Assembly (NCBI GenBank): GCA_038210245.1
Contig: JBBQWW010000083.1
Span: 1 to 14,906, forward strand
Reading direction: 5' to 3'
Length of the DNA: 14,906 bases
From: Bog-756 sp038210245
GTDB lineage: Bacteria; Actinomycetota; Acidimicrobiia; Acidimicrobiales; RAAP-2
The notes below the pieces were generated by a model. It was not told the origin of the DNA. It ran no database searches and was given only the letters and a program-made list of their open reading frames with translations. The position numbers and the translations under genes were made by a program. Shown here piece by piece: positions 1-6,658 of this stretch (the stretch's first letter is position 1; each line of letters opens with the position of its first letter).

Positions 1-90
1 GACCATGCCCAGCTCCCCGAGCGGACGGCGCAGCTCGGGATCGGTCACGGCGGCCACCGCCGCTGTGACCTGGGATTCGTCGATGGACAT
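1..90 (-). CDS. Mrp/ApbC-type Fe-S carrier ATPase, N-terminal fragment
   Basis: Only the first 30 codons are present; the gene runs off the left edge. The peptide begins MSIDESQ and contains V-T-D-P-E-L-R-R-P-L-G-E-L-G-M-V, which matches the start of the MIP18/DUF59 domain at the N-terminus of Mrp/ApbC/NBP35-like P-loop proteins, usually written DPEL..-I-V-LGMV. Known members bind and transfer Fe-S clusters in the cytoplasm with an ATPase domain, which here would lie outside the window. The ATG at 90-88 is chosen because a GAGGAG Shine-Dalgarno sequence lies 7 bases upstream. The gene is divergent from a SufR-like regulator and a cysteine desulfurase, which supports an Fe-S role. A stand-alone MIP18 protein such as SufT is the alternative, since no ATPase motif can be seen. 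Confidence 0.72.
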   Translation of the reverse strand, partial: MSIDESQVTAAVAAVTDPELRRPLGELGMV

Positions 91-97
91 CCGGCAG

Positions 98-103
98 CTC
101 CTC
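98..103 (-). promoter_or_regulatory. Shine-Dalgarno site of the Mrp-like gene
   Basis: On the minus strand this reads GAGGAG and ends 7 bases before the ATG at 90, fixing that start. It lies within an 11-base palindrome (99-109), which may simply reflect the purine-rich site. Confidence 0.6.
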
Positions 104-124
104 GGAGGAATTCGGTCTCAACGG

Positions 125-131
125 TAGACTA
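125..131. promoter_or_regulatory. Overlapping divergent -10 boxes (TAGACTA)
   Basis: The 7 bases TAGACTA hold a TANNNT -10 hexamer on each strand: TAGACT on plus (125-130) and TAGTCT on minus (131-126). The plus box places the transcription start about 7 bases on, at or next to the GTG at 138, so the SufR-like mRNA would be leaderless. The minus box would give the Mrp-like gene a leader of roughly 30 bases containing its Shine-Dalgarno site. I see no convincing -35 on either strand. The arrangement would let one bound repressor affect both promoters. This is inferred from motif and spacing only. Confidence 0.5.
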
Positions 132-137
132 GGTGAC

Positions 138-950
138 GTGCACGTCGACCCGGACAGCCCCGCGCCCGTCGCCCCCAGGCCGAGCGGACCCGAGCTGGAG
201 GCCGTCCAAGACCTCGGTCGGGAGGGCGTGCGCGAGTCCGCCGAGTCCGACAGGCACTTCTCCGCGGCGGTGACGGCGGTGACGGCGGCCTTCGGGGATC
301 CCACCCGACGGGAGATCTACCTCTTCGTCCGGTCCAATCCCGGAGCCACCGCGTCCGAGGTGGCCGCCCGGTTCTCCCTGCACCCGAACGTGGCCCGCCA
401 CCATCTCGACCGGCTGGCCACCGGGGGCTACGTCGAGGTCACCATGGAGCGGGCCGCTGGCAACGGGGCCGGCCGGCCCTCCAAACGGTTCCGGGCCATC
501 GGCAACGACCCCACCCTCGATCTCCTGACCCGGCGGGACGACCTTCTGGTCCTCCTTCTCCAGGAGGCCCTCCAGCTGCTGGGCCCGACCGCCGCCGAGG
601 GAATGGCCGAGCGGGTGGGCGAGGAGTACGGGCGCACCCTGGCCGGCCAGATGTCGCCGGGCGACAGCCAGCGGTCACTGCGGACGGCCATGCACGCCAT
701 CGCCGACACCCTGACGGCCCACGGGTTCGCCGCCCACGCCGAGGACCAGGGCACCAGCACCGCGGTGGTGGCCGACAACTGCCCGTTCGGCAACGCCGCC
801 TCGCAGTACCCGGTCCTGTGCGCCGTCGACCGCGGCATGGTCAAGGGGCTGTTGGCCGGACTGTGCGGCGAGGACGCCGGAGGGAACGTGCCGGTGGTGT
901 TGTCGTCGTCGCGGGCCCGCGGCGATGACGCCTGCGCCGCCGTGGTCTGA
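138..950 (+). CDS. SufR-like Fe-S-sensing HTH transcriptional regulator
   Basis: This 270-residue protein has a winged helix-turn-helix of ArsR/DeoR type at about residues 50-105 (FGDPTRREIYLFV, then an S-E-V-A-A-R-F recognition region and H-P-N-V-A-R-H-H-L-D-R-L). A helical middle follows, then a C-terminal region with four cysteines, C215, C228, C243 and C266, spaced C-X12-C-X14-C-X22-C. SufR repressors bind a labile Fe-S cluster through C-terminal cysteines and derepress Fe-S assembly genes when the cluster is lost; the X12 spacing of the first pair fits that family. The GTG at 138 is preferred because a -10 box lies 7 bases upstream, and no clear Shine-Dalgarno is seen. The first 40 residues are poorly ordered, so a later start is possible. 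It is 15 bases upstream of the cysteine desulfurase and probably co-transcribed with it. It probably regulates itself and the divergent Mrp-like gene. Confidence 0.8.
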   Translation: MHVDPDSPAPVAPRPSGPELEAVQDLGREGVRESAESDRHFSAAVTAVTAAFGDPTRREIYLFVRSNPGATASEVAARFSLHPNVARHHLDRLATGGYVEVTMERAAGNGAGRPSKRFRAIGNDPTLDLLTRRDDLLVLLLQEALQLLGPTAAEGMAERVGEEYGRTLAGQMSPGDSQRSLRTAMHAIADTLTAHGFAAHAEDQGTSTAVVADNCPFGNAASQYPVLCAVDRGMVKGLLAGLCGEDAGGNVPVVLSSSRARGDDACAAVV

Positions 951-965
951 CCGGCGAGTCGGCTG

Positions 966-2111
966 GTGGCCCGCCACTATCTCGATCACGCCTCCACCAG
1001 CCCTCTCCGGCCGGAGGCCCGTACGGCCATGGCCGACTGGGACGAGCTCGGCGTGACCGCCGATCCGGGTCGGGTGCACACCGAGGGCCGCATGGTGCGG
1101 GCCGCCCTGGAGGATGCCCGCCAGCAGGTTGCCGACCTGTTCGGCGTGCGACCCCGCCAGGTCATCTTCACCTCGGGCGGGACCGAGTCCATCAACGCCG
1201 CGGTGTGGGGGGTTCAGGCTCCACGGCCCGGACCGGTGGCCTGCTCCGCCGTGGAGCATTCGGCCGTCCGTGACGCCTCGGCCCGGTCCGGGCCGGTCGA
1301 GACCATCGCCGCCGACCGCCTGGGCCGGATCGAGGTAGGTGCCGTCGACGACGCCCTCGGACGTTGCCGGTCGGTGCACGGGGTGGAGGCCTCGCTGGTG
1401 CACTGCCAATGGGCCAACCACGAGGTGGGCACGGTCCAGCCGGCCGCCGAGGTGGTGGCCCTGGCCCGGAGCCGCGGGGTGCCCAGCCACGTGGACGCGG
1501 TGGCGGCCGCCGGACACGTGCCCTGCGACCTCGGTGCACTCGATGCCGACCTGGTGTCGGTCTCCGCCCACAAGCTGGGGGGGCCGACCGGCATCGGCGC
1601 CCTGATCGTCCGGCGGGGCCTCCGCATTGAGCCGTTCCTGGTCGGCGGCGAGCAGGAGCGGGCCCGCCGGGCCGGTCTCGAACACGTCAGCGGGGCCATC
1701 GGCTTTGGTGCCGCGGCGTCGACCCTGTCCCGACCCGGGGCCCTCGACGACGAGCAGGCCACCGCCCGGGACCGGACGGATCGACTGGCCCGGACGGCTG
1801 CCGCGGTCGATGGGATCGAACGGTTCGGCGATTCCATCGACCGACTGCCCCATCTGGTGTGCCTGGGCATCCACGGGGTCGAGGCCGAACCGGTGCTCCT
1901 GGGCCTGGACCAGCGGGGGATAGCGGCCCACTCGGGATCGTCATGCTCATCGGAGGCTCTCGAGCCCTCGCCGGTACTGGAGGCCATGGGGGTGGACGCT
2001 GAACGGTCGCTCCGACTCTCGGTGGGGTGGTCCACCAGCGAGGCCGACCTCGAGGCCTTCGACGCCTCTTTCGGGTCTGTGGTGGCTGGGCTCCGGTTGC
2101 TACGGAGCTAG
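966..2111 (+). CDS. Cysteine desulfurase (IscS/NifS family)
   Basis: This 381-residue class V PLP aminotransferase would convert L-cysteine to alanine, passing sulfane sulfur from an active-site cysteine to Fe-S or other sulfur acceptors in the cytoplasm. Landmarks in order: Y-L-D-H-A-S-T-S near the N-terminus, TSGGTESIN (69-77), ring-stacking H98 in E-H-S-A-V, N-H-E-V-G-T-V-Q-P (151-159), PLP-binding D177 in HVDAV, Schiff-base K203 in SAHKLGG, and catalytic C327 in a SGSSCSS loop followed by L-E-P-S. Length is typical. One usually invariant residue differs: the Gln three residues after the Asp (Q183 in E. coli IscS) is Ala180. The GTG start has no strong Shine-Dalgarno and lies 15 bases after the SufR-like gene, so the two are likely one operon. 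Sulfur could go to Fe-S clusters, thiamine or tRNA; the regulator favours Fe-S. Confidence 0.9.
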   Translation: MARHYLDHASTSPLRPEARTAMADWDELGVTADPGRVHTEGRMVRAALEDARQQVADLFGVRPRQVIFTSGGTESINAAVWGVQAPRPGPVACSAVEHSAVRDASARSGPVETIAADRLGRIEVGAVDDALGRCRSVHGVEASLVHCQWANHEVGTVQPAAEVVALARSRGVPSHVDAVAAAGHVPCDLGALDADLVSVSAHKLGGPTGIGALIVRRGLRIEPFLVGGEQERARRAGLEHVSGAIGFGAAASTLSRPGALDDEQATARDRTDRLARTAAAVDGIERFGDSIDRLPHLVCLGIHGVEAEPVLLGLDQRGIAAHSGSSCSSEALEPSPVLEAMGVDAERSLRLSVGWSTSEADLEAFDASFGSVVAGLRLLRS

Positions 2112-2178
2112 TCGGGTGCATCCCTTGGGCCGGGACCGGCGTCCACCACCGACACCGAGCGTCGGAGGCCGGATCCGG

Positions 2179-2184
2179 TAGCTT
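2179..2184 (+). promoter_or_regulatory. Candidate -10 box, leaderless start of the MDR gene
   Basis: TAGCTT fits TANNNT and is followed by 6 bases and then the ATG at 2191, so transcription would begin at the start codon. No Shine-Dalgarno is seen and no clear -35 is found. Confidence 0.4.
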
Positions 2185-2190
2185 CGGGCC

Positions 2191-3162
2191 ATGCGCGCCG
2201 TCGTCTGCCCCGAACTCGGCCCTCTGGACACGCTGGTCATCGAGGACCGGCCACCGCCCCGGCCGGCCGAAGGCCAGGTGGTCGTGGACATCAGGGCCGC
2301 CGGCGTGAACTTCGTCGACGGGCTCATCGCCCAGGGCCGCTACCAGATCAAGCCGCCGACACCCTTCGTGCCGGGCAGCGAGATCGCCGGCGTCGTCTCG
2401 GCGGTCGGGCCCGGGGCGGGCGGGGTGGGGGTGGGCGACCGGGTCATCGCCTTCGTGGGCTTCGGCGGATTCGCCGAGCAGGTGGTGGTCCCGGCCCTCT
2501 CGCTGGTGGCCATGCCGGACAACCTGGACTTCGGCCCGGGGGCGGCCCTCATCCAGAGCTACTGCACCATGCTCTTCACCCTGACCCGGCGGACGTCGCT
2601 CACCCCCGGGGAGTGGGTGCTGGTACTCGGGGCCGGGGGCGGTGTGGGTCTGGCCGCCGTCGACATCGCCTCCGCCCTCGGCGGGCGGATCATCGCCGCG
2701 GCCTCGTCGCCGGACAGGTTGGCCGCTGCCACGGCCATGGGGGCCGAGTCCACCATCGCCTACGAGGAGGAGGACCTGAAGGCCCGGGCCCGGGAGCTGT
2801 CCGGAGGCGGCGTGGACGTGGTGGTGGATCCGGTGGGCGGTCGGCATAGTGAGCCGGCCTTGCGGGCCACCCGGCACCTCGGACGGTTCTGCGTGATCGG
2901 ATTCGCCTCCGGGCCCATCGCCTCGGTCCCGCTGAACCAGGTCCTGCTCAACAACCGCACCGTGGTGGGGGTGGACTGGGGCGGCTGGACCATCAAGGAT
3001 CCCGTGGGCAACCGCGACCTCATCGCCCAACTCATGGAGATGGTGGGCACCGGCCGCCTGCACCCGGTGGATCCGGCCACCTTCACCCTCGAGGAGGCCG
3101 CCGCCGTGATGACCGGGCTGATCGACCGCACCATCGCCGGCAAGGCCGTCCTGATCCCCTGA
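2191..3162 (+). CDS. Zinc-free MDR oxidoreductase, NADPH:quinone reductase-like
   Basis: This 323-residue protein is a medium-chain dehydrogenase/reductase of the quinone oxidoreductase branch. The GroES-like N-terminal half has A-A-G-V-N-F-V-D (37-44) and P-F-V-P-G-S-E-I-A-G-V-V (58-69), the family's substrate-side signature. The Rossmann half has LGAGGGVG (146-153) and an A-S-S-P-D-R cofactor-selecting loop (171-176) suggesting NADPH. The catalytic and structural zinc ligands of alcohol dehydrogenases are absent, consistent with a zinc-independent enzyme reducing quinones or enones. The C-terminus shows the usual I-A-G-K-A-V-L. The substrate cannot be read from sequence. It appears monocistronic: it starts 79 bases after the cysteine desulfurase with its own candidate -10 box, and ends 153 bases before the transporter. 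Confidence 0.88.
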   Translation: MRAVVCPELGPLDTLVIEDRPPPRPAEGQVVVDIRAAGVNFVDGLIAQGRYQIKPPTPFVPGSEIAGVVSAVGPGAGGVGVGDRVIAFVGFGGFAEQVVVPALSLVAMPDNLDFGPGAALIQSYCTMLFTLTRRTSLTPGEWVLVLGAGGGVGLAAVDIASALGGRIIAAASSPDRLAAATAMGAESTIAYEEEDLKARARELSGGGVDVVVDPVGGRHSEPALRATRHLGRFCVIGFASGPIASVPLNQVLLNNRTVVGVDWGGWTIKDPVGNRDLIAQLMEMVGTGRLHPVDPATFTLEEAAAVMTGLIDRTIAGKAVLIP

Positions 3163-3212
3163 CCTGACCTGATCGCCGACTCCCCGATCCCCGGACTCCC
3201 TGGCCCCGACGC

Positions 3213-3250
3213 GCTGACGCCTGGCCCACCGGACCGGATTCCACGTCAGC
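3213..3250. repeat. 7-bp inverted repeat in the MDR-permease intergenic region
   Basis: GCTGACG (3213-3219) and CGTCAGC (3244-3250) form a perfect inverted repeat separated by 24 bases. It lies after the MDR gene and about 30 bases before the -35-like sequence of the permease gene. It could be an operator or part of a weak terminator stem; in DNA this GC-rich it could also arise by chance. Confidence 0.3.
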
Positions 3251-3279
3251 CGGCGGCGGCGGGCGGGCGACTCGACCTG

Positions 3280-3309
3280 TTGTGGCCCCCGCCGGTGACG
3301 GGATAGACC
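3280..3309 (+). promoter_or_regulatory. Candidate promoter of the permease gene
   Basis: TTGTGG (3280-3285) and TAGACC (3304-3309) are 18 bases apart and resemble -35 and -10 elements. The ATG at 3316 follows the -10 after 6 bases, so the mRNA would be leaderless. This is the best -35 match of the three plus-strand promoters proposed here. Confidence 0.45.
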
Positions 3310-3315
3310 TGGGGC

Positions 3316-5712
3316 ATGCCCGATGCCGAGACCACCAGCACCGGGGTGCCCAGGCGGGCCGAACACGACCTGACCCGTCGACCGGACCGGACCGATACCA
3401 CCCTGGTGGCCAGCCTCCCCGAGAGCTTCCGCTACCGGGTCAAGCGGCGCCTGCTGGGACCTCCGCTGGTCAGCGACGACCTGGCCGGCCAGCGGCTGGG
3501 CAAGCCCACCGCCCTGGCCGTCCTCTCGTCGGACGTGATGTCCTCCTCGGCCTACGCCAGCGAGCAGATGATCCGTGTCCTCATCCCCATCGGCGGCCTG
3601 GCCGCCTTCTCGCTGGTCACGCCGTTGACCGCGGTGATTCTGGCCGTGCTGGCCGTGGTGACCATCTGCTATCGAGACGTGGTCCGCTCCTACCCCAAGG
3701 CCGGCGGGTCGTACGTGGTCAGCCGGGACAACTTCGGGCCCAACGTGGCTCAGATCGCCGGAGCCGCCCTGCTCATCAGCTACACCATCACCGTGGCCGT
3801 CTCGGTGGCTGCCGGGACCGACGCCATCATCTCTGCGGTTCCCGCCCTGGCCCACGACGCCGTTCCCATGTCCATCGGGTTCGTGCTCCTGCTGGCCTAC
3901 GGCAACCTCCGGGGCATCCGGGAGGCCGGCCGGGTCTTCGCCGTCCCCACCTACTTCTTCATCGCCAACATGGCCGTCCTGATCGTGGCCGGGCTGGTCA
4001 AAGAGGCCGTCACCGGGCTCCCCCACGCGCCGCCGGGGAACGGGACCATGTCGCTGGGCCACGCCAGCGGTGGGCTGATCCTCGGGATCTCCGCCTTCTA
4101 TCTGCTCCGGGCCTTCGCCCAGGGCAGCTCGGCCATGACCGGGACCGAGGCCATCTCCAACGGGGTGAGCATCTTCCGGGTGCCCCAGGCCCGCAACGCC
4201 CGCACCACCCTGGCCTTGATGAGCACCATCCTCGGGGTGATGTTCCTCGGCGTGTCGGTCCTGGCCGCCCTGACCCACGCCATCCCCTTCGAGTCGGGCA
4301 CTCCCACCATGGTGTCGGAGATCGGCAAGCTGGTCTACGGGGCCAGCCCGGGCGGCCAGGTCCTCTTCTACCTGCTGCAGGCGGCTACCGCCCTCATCCT
4401 CATCCTGGCCGCCAACACCAGCTTCACCGGCTTCCCGTTCCTGGTCAGCTTCGTAGCCGAGGACTCCTTCCTTCCCCGGATGCTGACCGTGCGGGGTCAC
4501 CGCCTGGTGTTCTCCAACGGGATCATCCTGCTGGCCACGGCATCCATCGTCCTGCTGTTGGTGACCGGGGCCAAGGTGTCCGCCCTGATACCCATGTACG
4601 CCATCGGCGTGTTCACCGGCTTCACCATGGCCGGGGCCGGCATGGTCAAGCACCACCTGACCCACCGGGACGACCATTGGCGCAAGAGCGTGGTCGTCAA
4701 CGCTGCCGCCGCCGTGGTGTGCGCCGTCATCGTGGTGGTGTTCGCCATCGCCGAGTTCACCCAGGGGGGCTGGGTGATCGTGGTGGTGATGCCTCTCATC
4801 GTCTTCGGGCTGGTCCGCACCAACCGCGAGTACCGGTCCGAGGACGTGGTCCTCGAGGAGGGCGCGGCCATCCAGGCCTGCGAGGCCCGGATCCTCCGCC
4901 GCAACGTGGTGGTCATCCTCATCGACCGGATCGACCTGGCCACGGCCCGGGCCATCCAGTACGCCCGCAGCCTCACTCCGGACGACCTCCGGGCCGTCCA
5001 CTTCAACATCGACCACTCCCGCGCCCAGGCCCTCATCGAGCGGTGGCAACGGCTGGGCCTGTCCCGCCTGCCCCTCGACGTGGTCGACTGCCCCGACCGC
5101 CGGCTCACCCGGGCCTCGCTGGAGCTGGCCGCCGAGCTGGCCGACGGGGAGACCGAGGTCAGCATCCTCCTGCCCCGCCGGTCCTACGGGAAGGCGTGGC
5201 GTCGGATCCTGCACGACCAGACCGCCGACCAGATCGTCGAGGTGGTGAGTCAGCTCTCGCACGTCAACGCCACCATCGTGCCCTTCTTGGTGGCCCCGGG
5301 GATCGAGCAGCAGATCTCGGCCGAACTGCTGGCCGAGCCCACCCGACGGTCCAAGCGGGCGGCAGCCACGCCCCATCCGGGCAAGCCCGATGCCAGCCCC
5401 GGCGTCCCCGCCATCGCCGGCACCACCCCCATCGCCGAGCTCACCTGGCGCACCCGGACCCGCATCGCCGGACGGGTCAAGAGCCTGCGGGTCCAGCCCT
5501 GGGCCCAGGCCCACAGCCTCGAGTGCGTGCTGGTCGACGCCAGCGGTCACGCCGTCACCCTGGTGTTCCTCGGTCGCCAGTCGATCAGCGGCATCCGTAG
5601 CGGCTCCCTGCTCATCGCCGAAGGCATGGTCGGGAAGCACCGCAACAAGTTGGCCATCATCAATCCCACCTACGAACTGCTCTCGGTCACCGAGCCGTCC
5701 GATGCCCCCTGA
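3316..5712 (+). CDS. KimA/YdaO-like APC permease with fused C-terminal OB-fold domain
   Basis: This 798-residue membrane protein starts with a permease unit at about 48-500. The entry motif L-S-S-D-V-M-S-S-S-A-Y-A (70-81), Y-P-K-A-G-G-S-Y (126-133) and about twelve hydrophobic segments match APC-superfamily proteins of the KimA/YdaO type, which take up potassium in Bacillus, though some relatives are annotated as amino acid permeases. A soluble alpha/beta region follows (about 526-660; R-R-N-V-V-V-I-L-I-D-R-I), like the cytoplasmic domain of KimA. After a Pro/Ala linker (665-705) comes an OB-fold-like domain (706-790; R-I-A-G-R-V-K-S-L-R-V-Q-P-W, then E-G-M-V-G). This domain resembles small stand-alone OB-fold proteins encoded near Trk/KimA-type genes in actinobacteria. 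The protein is about 190 residues longer than B. subtilis KimA (607). The downstream gene overlaps it by 11 bases. Potassium uptake is inferred. Confidence 0.82.
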   Translation: MPDAETTSTGVPRRAEHDLTRRPDRTDTTLVASLPESFRYRVKRRLLGPPLVSDDLAGQRLGKPTALAVLSSDVMSSSAYASEQMIRVLIPIGGLAAFSLVTPLTAVILAVLAVVTICYRDVVRSYPKAGGSYVVSRDNFGPNVAQIAGAALLISYTITVAVSVAAGTDAIISAVPALAHDAVPMSIGFVLLLAYGNLRGIREAGRVFAVPTYFFIANMAVLIVAGLVKEAVTGLPHAPPGNGTMSLGHASGGLILGISAFYLLRAFAQGSSAMTGTEAISNGVSIFRVPQARNARTTLALMSTILGVMFLGVSVLAALTHAIPFESGTPTMVSEIGKLVYGASPGGQVLFYLLQAATALILILAANTSFTGFPFLVSFVAEDSFLPRMLTVRGHRLVFSNGIILLATASIVLLLVTGAKVSALIPMYAIGVFTGFTMAGAGMVKHHLTHRDDHWRKSVVVNAAAAVVCAVIVVVFAIAEFTQGGWVIVVVMPLIVFGLVRTNREYRSEDVVLEEGAAIQACEARILRRNVVVILIDRIDLATARAIQYARSLTPDDLRAVHFNIDHSRAQALIERWQRLGLSRLPLDVVDCPDRRLTRASLELAAELADGETEVSILLPRRSYGKAWRRILHDQTADQIVEVVSQLSHVNATIVPFLVAPGIEQQISAELLAEPTRRSKRAAATPHPGKPDASPGVPAIAGTTPIAELTWRTRTRIAGRVKSLRVQPWAQAHSLECVLVDASGHAVTLVFLGRQSISGIRSGSLLIAEGMVGKHRNKLAIINPTYELLSVTEPSDAP

Positions 5713-6538
5713 TCGGGGTCGCTCCCCCACCGAGTCCCGCCGGTCCGTCGGGATGTGGACACGGGAGAGGGTGGGCCCGGTGGCCGCCGCCCTGGCGGCC
5801 CAGCCCTGGCTGATCTGGGTGGTCGCCGGGGTGGCCCCCATCGCCACCGCCCTGCTGCTCATCCCCGGACGGGGGCACCTGAGCGCGGCCAACGACGCCC
5901 TCATCCTCATCGTGGTCCTGGTGGCCGTGGCCTCGGCCGGCAACCGGGGTGCGGCAGCCATGGCCGCACTGGTGTCGGCCGCTGCCTTCGACTTCTTCCT
6001 CACCGTCCCCTACCAGTCGTTCCGGATCCACCACCAGGCCGACCTGACCACCGAGCTGCTCTTCGTGCTGGTGGGGCTGCTCGTGGGCGAGCTGGCGGCG
6101 CGCGGGCACCGACACCGGCGCGATGCCGCGGAGGGACGTCACGGCCTGGACCGCCTCCACGGGGTGGCCGAGCAGATCGTGGAGGGGGAGGACCCGGAGT
6201 ACGTGATGATTAACGTGGCCGCACAGCTCACGGACCTGCTCTCCCTGCAGGACTGCAGCTTCGCCCGACGCCAGCCCTCCCACAAGGGGGCGTGGATCCA
6301 GACCGACGGCACGGTCCGGCTCAACCCGCTGACGTGGCCCACGTCCTCGGCCGGCCTCCCCACCCACCAGGTCGAACTTCCGGTCCGGGGGGGTGGGGCG
6401 GTAGTGGGCGTGTTCCTGCTGACGCCGACGCCGGCCCGGCCCATCCCCCGCGAGCGCTGCGTGGTGGCGGTAGCCCTGGCCGACCAGTTGGGGGCCGCCC
6501 TGGCCGCCCATCCCGGCTCGGAGCGGGATCCCGGCTGA
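5702..6538 (+). CDS. KdpD-like DUF4118 membrane sensor lacking a kinase domain
   Basis: This 278-residue protein has four predicted membrane helices (about 35-55, 62-79, 82-101, 114-133). The F-D-F-F-L-T-V-P-Y-Q-S-F stretch (96-107) is characteristic of the DUF4118 module that anchors the potassium/turgor sensor kinase KdpD. A soluble region of about 120 residues (150-270) follows and looks GAF-like. There is no KdpD N-terminal domain, no DHp histidine and no ATPase domain, so it cannot be a kinase alone. The ATG at 5702 overlaps the end of the permease gene by 11 bases; the ATG at 5753 is an alternative and neither has a clear Shine-Dalgarno. Coupling to a KimA-like transporter suggests it senses potassium or membrane state and modulates that transporter, which is inference. 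Confidence 0.75.
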   Translation: MPPDRGRSPTESRRSVGMWTRERVGPVAAALAAQPWLIWVVAGVAPIATALLLIPGRGHLSAANDALILIVVLVAVASAGNRGAAAMAALVSAAAFDFFLTVPYQSFRIHHQADLTTELLFVLVGLLVGELAARGHRHRRDAAEGRHGLDRLHGVAEQIVEGEDPEYVMINVAAQLTDLLSLQDCSFARRQPSHKGAWIQTDGTVRLNPLTWPTSSAGLPTHQVELPVRGGGAVVGVFLLTPTPARPIPRERCVVAVALADQLGAALAAHPGSERDPG

Positions 6539-6551
6539 GTCACCACCCGGC

Positions 6552-6575
6552 CTGATCCGGCGGGCGCCGGACCAG
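6552..6575. terminator. Hairpin between convergent operons
   Basis: A 10-base stem with one mismatch closes a GGGC loop (TCCGGC/GCCGGA core at 6556-6561 and 6566-6571, outer CTG/CAG). It begins 13 bases after the stop of the DUF4118 gene and is also downstream of the ccm operon on the other strand, so it could serve both. There is no U tract, which is common for high-GC actinobacterial terminators. Confidence 0.5.
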
Positions 6576-6607
6576 CTCACCGAACCGACCGGAATGCTCA
6601 CGACCGG

Positions 6608-6627
6608 CCCGGTGACGCCCGACCGGG
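6608..6627. terminator. Second convergent hairpin, candidate ccm operon terminator
   Basis: CCCGGT (6608-6613) and ACCGGG (6622-6627) pair across an 8-base loop, 31 bases beyond the ccmH/I stop on the minus strand. No U tract follows. Confidence 0.35.
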
Positions 6628-6658
6628 GGCTCGGGACCGACCGGGAGCAACCGCACGC

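Noticed and set aside
99..109. TCCTCGGAGGA palindrome as a SufR operator
   Set aside because: It coincides with the Mrp-like Shine-Dalgarno and does not match the cyanobacterial CAAC-N6-GTTG site, which I do not find in the intergenic region.
3163..3315. A ydaO (c-di-AMP) riboswitch before the KimA-like gene
   Set aside because: I could not find its conserved core, and the proposed promoter leaves no leader. A covariance-model search would settle it.
1687..6003. A 1438-codon open frame on the minus strand opposite the desulfurase, MDR and permease genes
   Set aside because: Its translation is Gly/His/Asp/Gln-rich low-complexity protein, as expected from the antisense of GC-rich codons, and three recognisable families lie on the plus strand.
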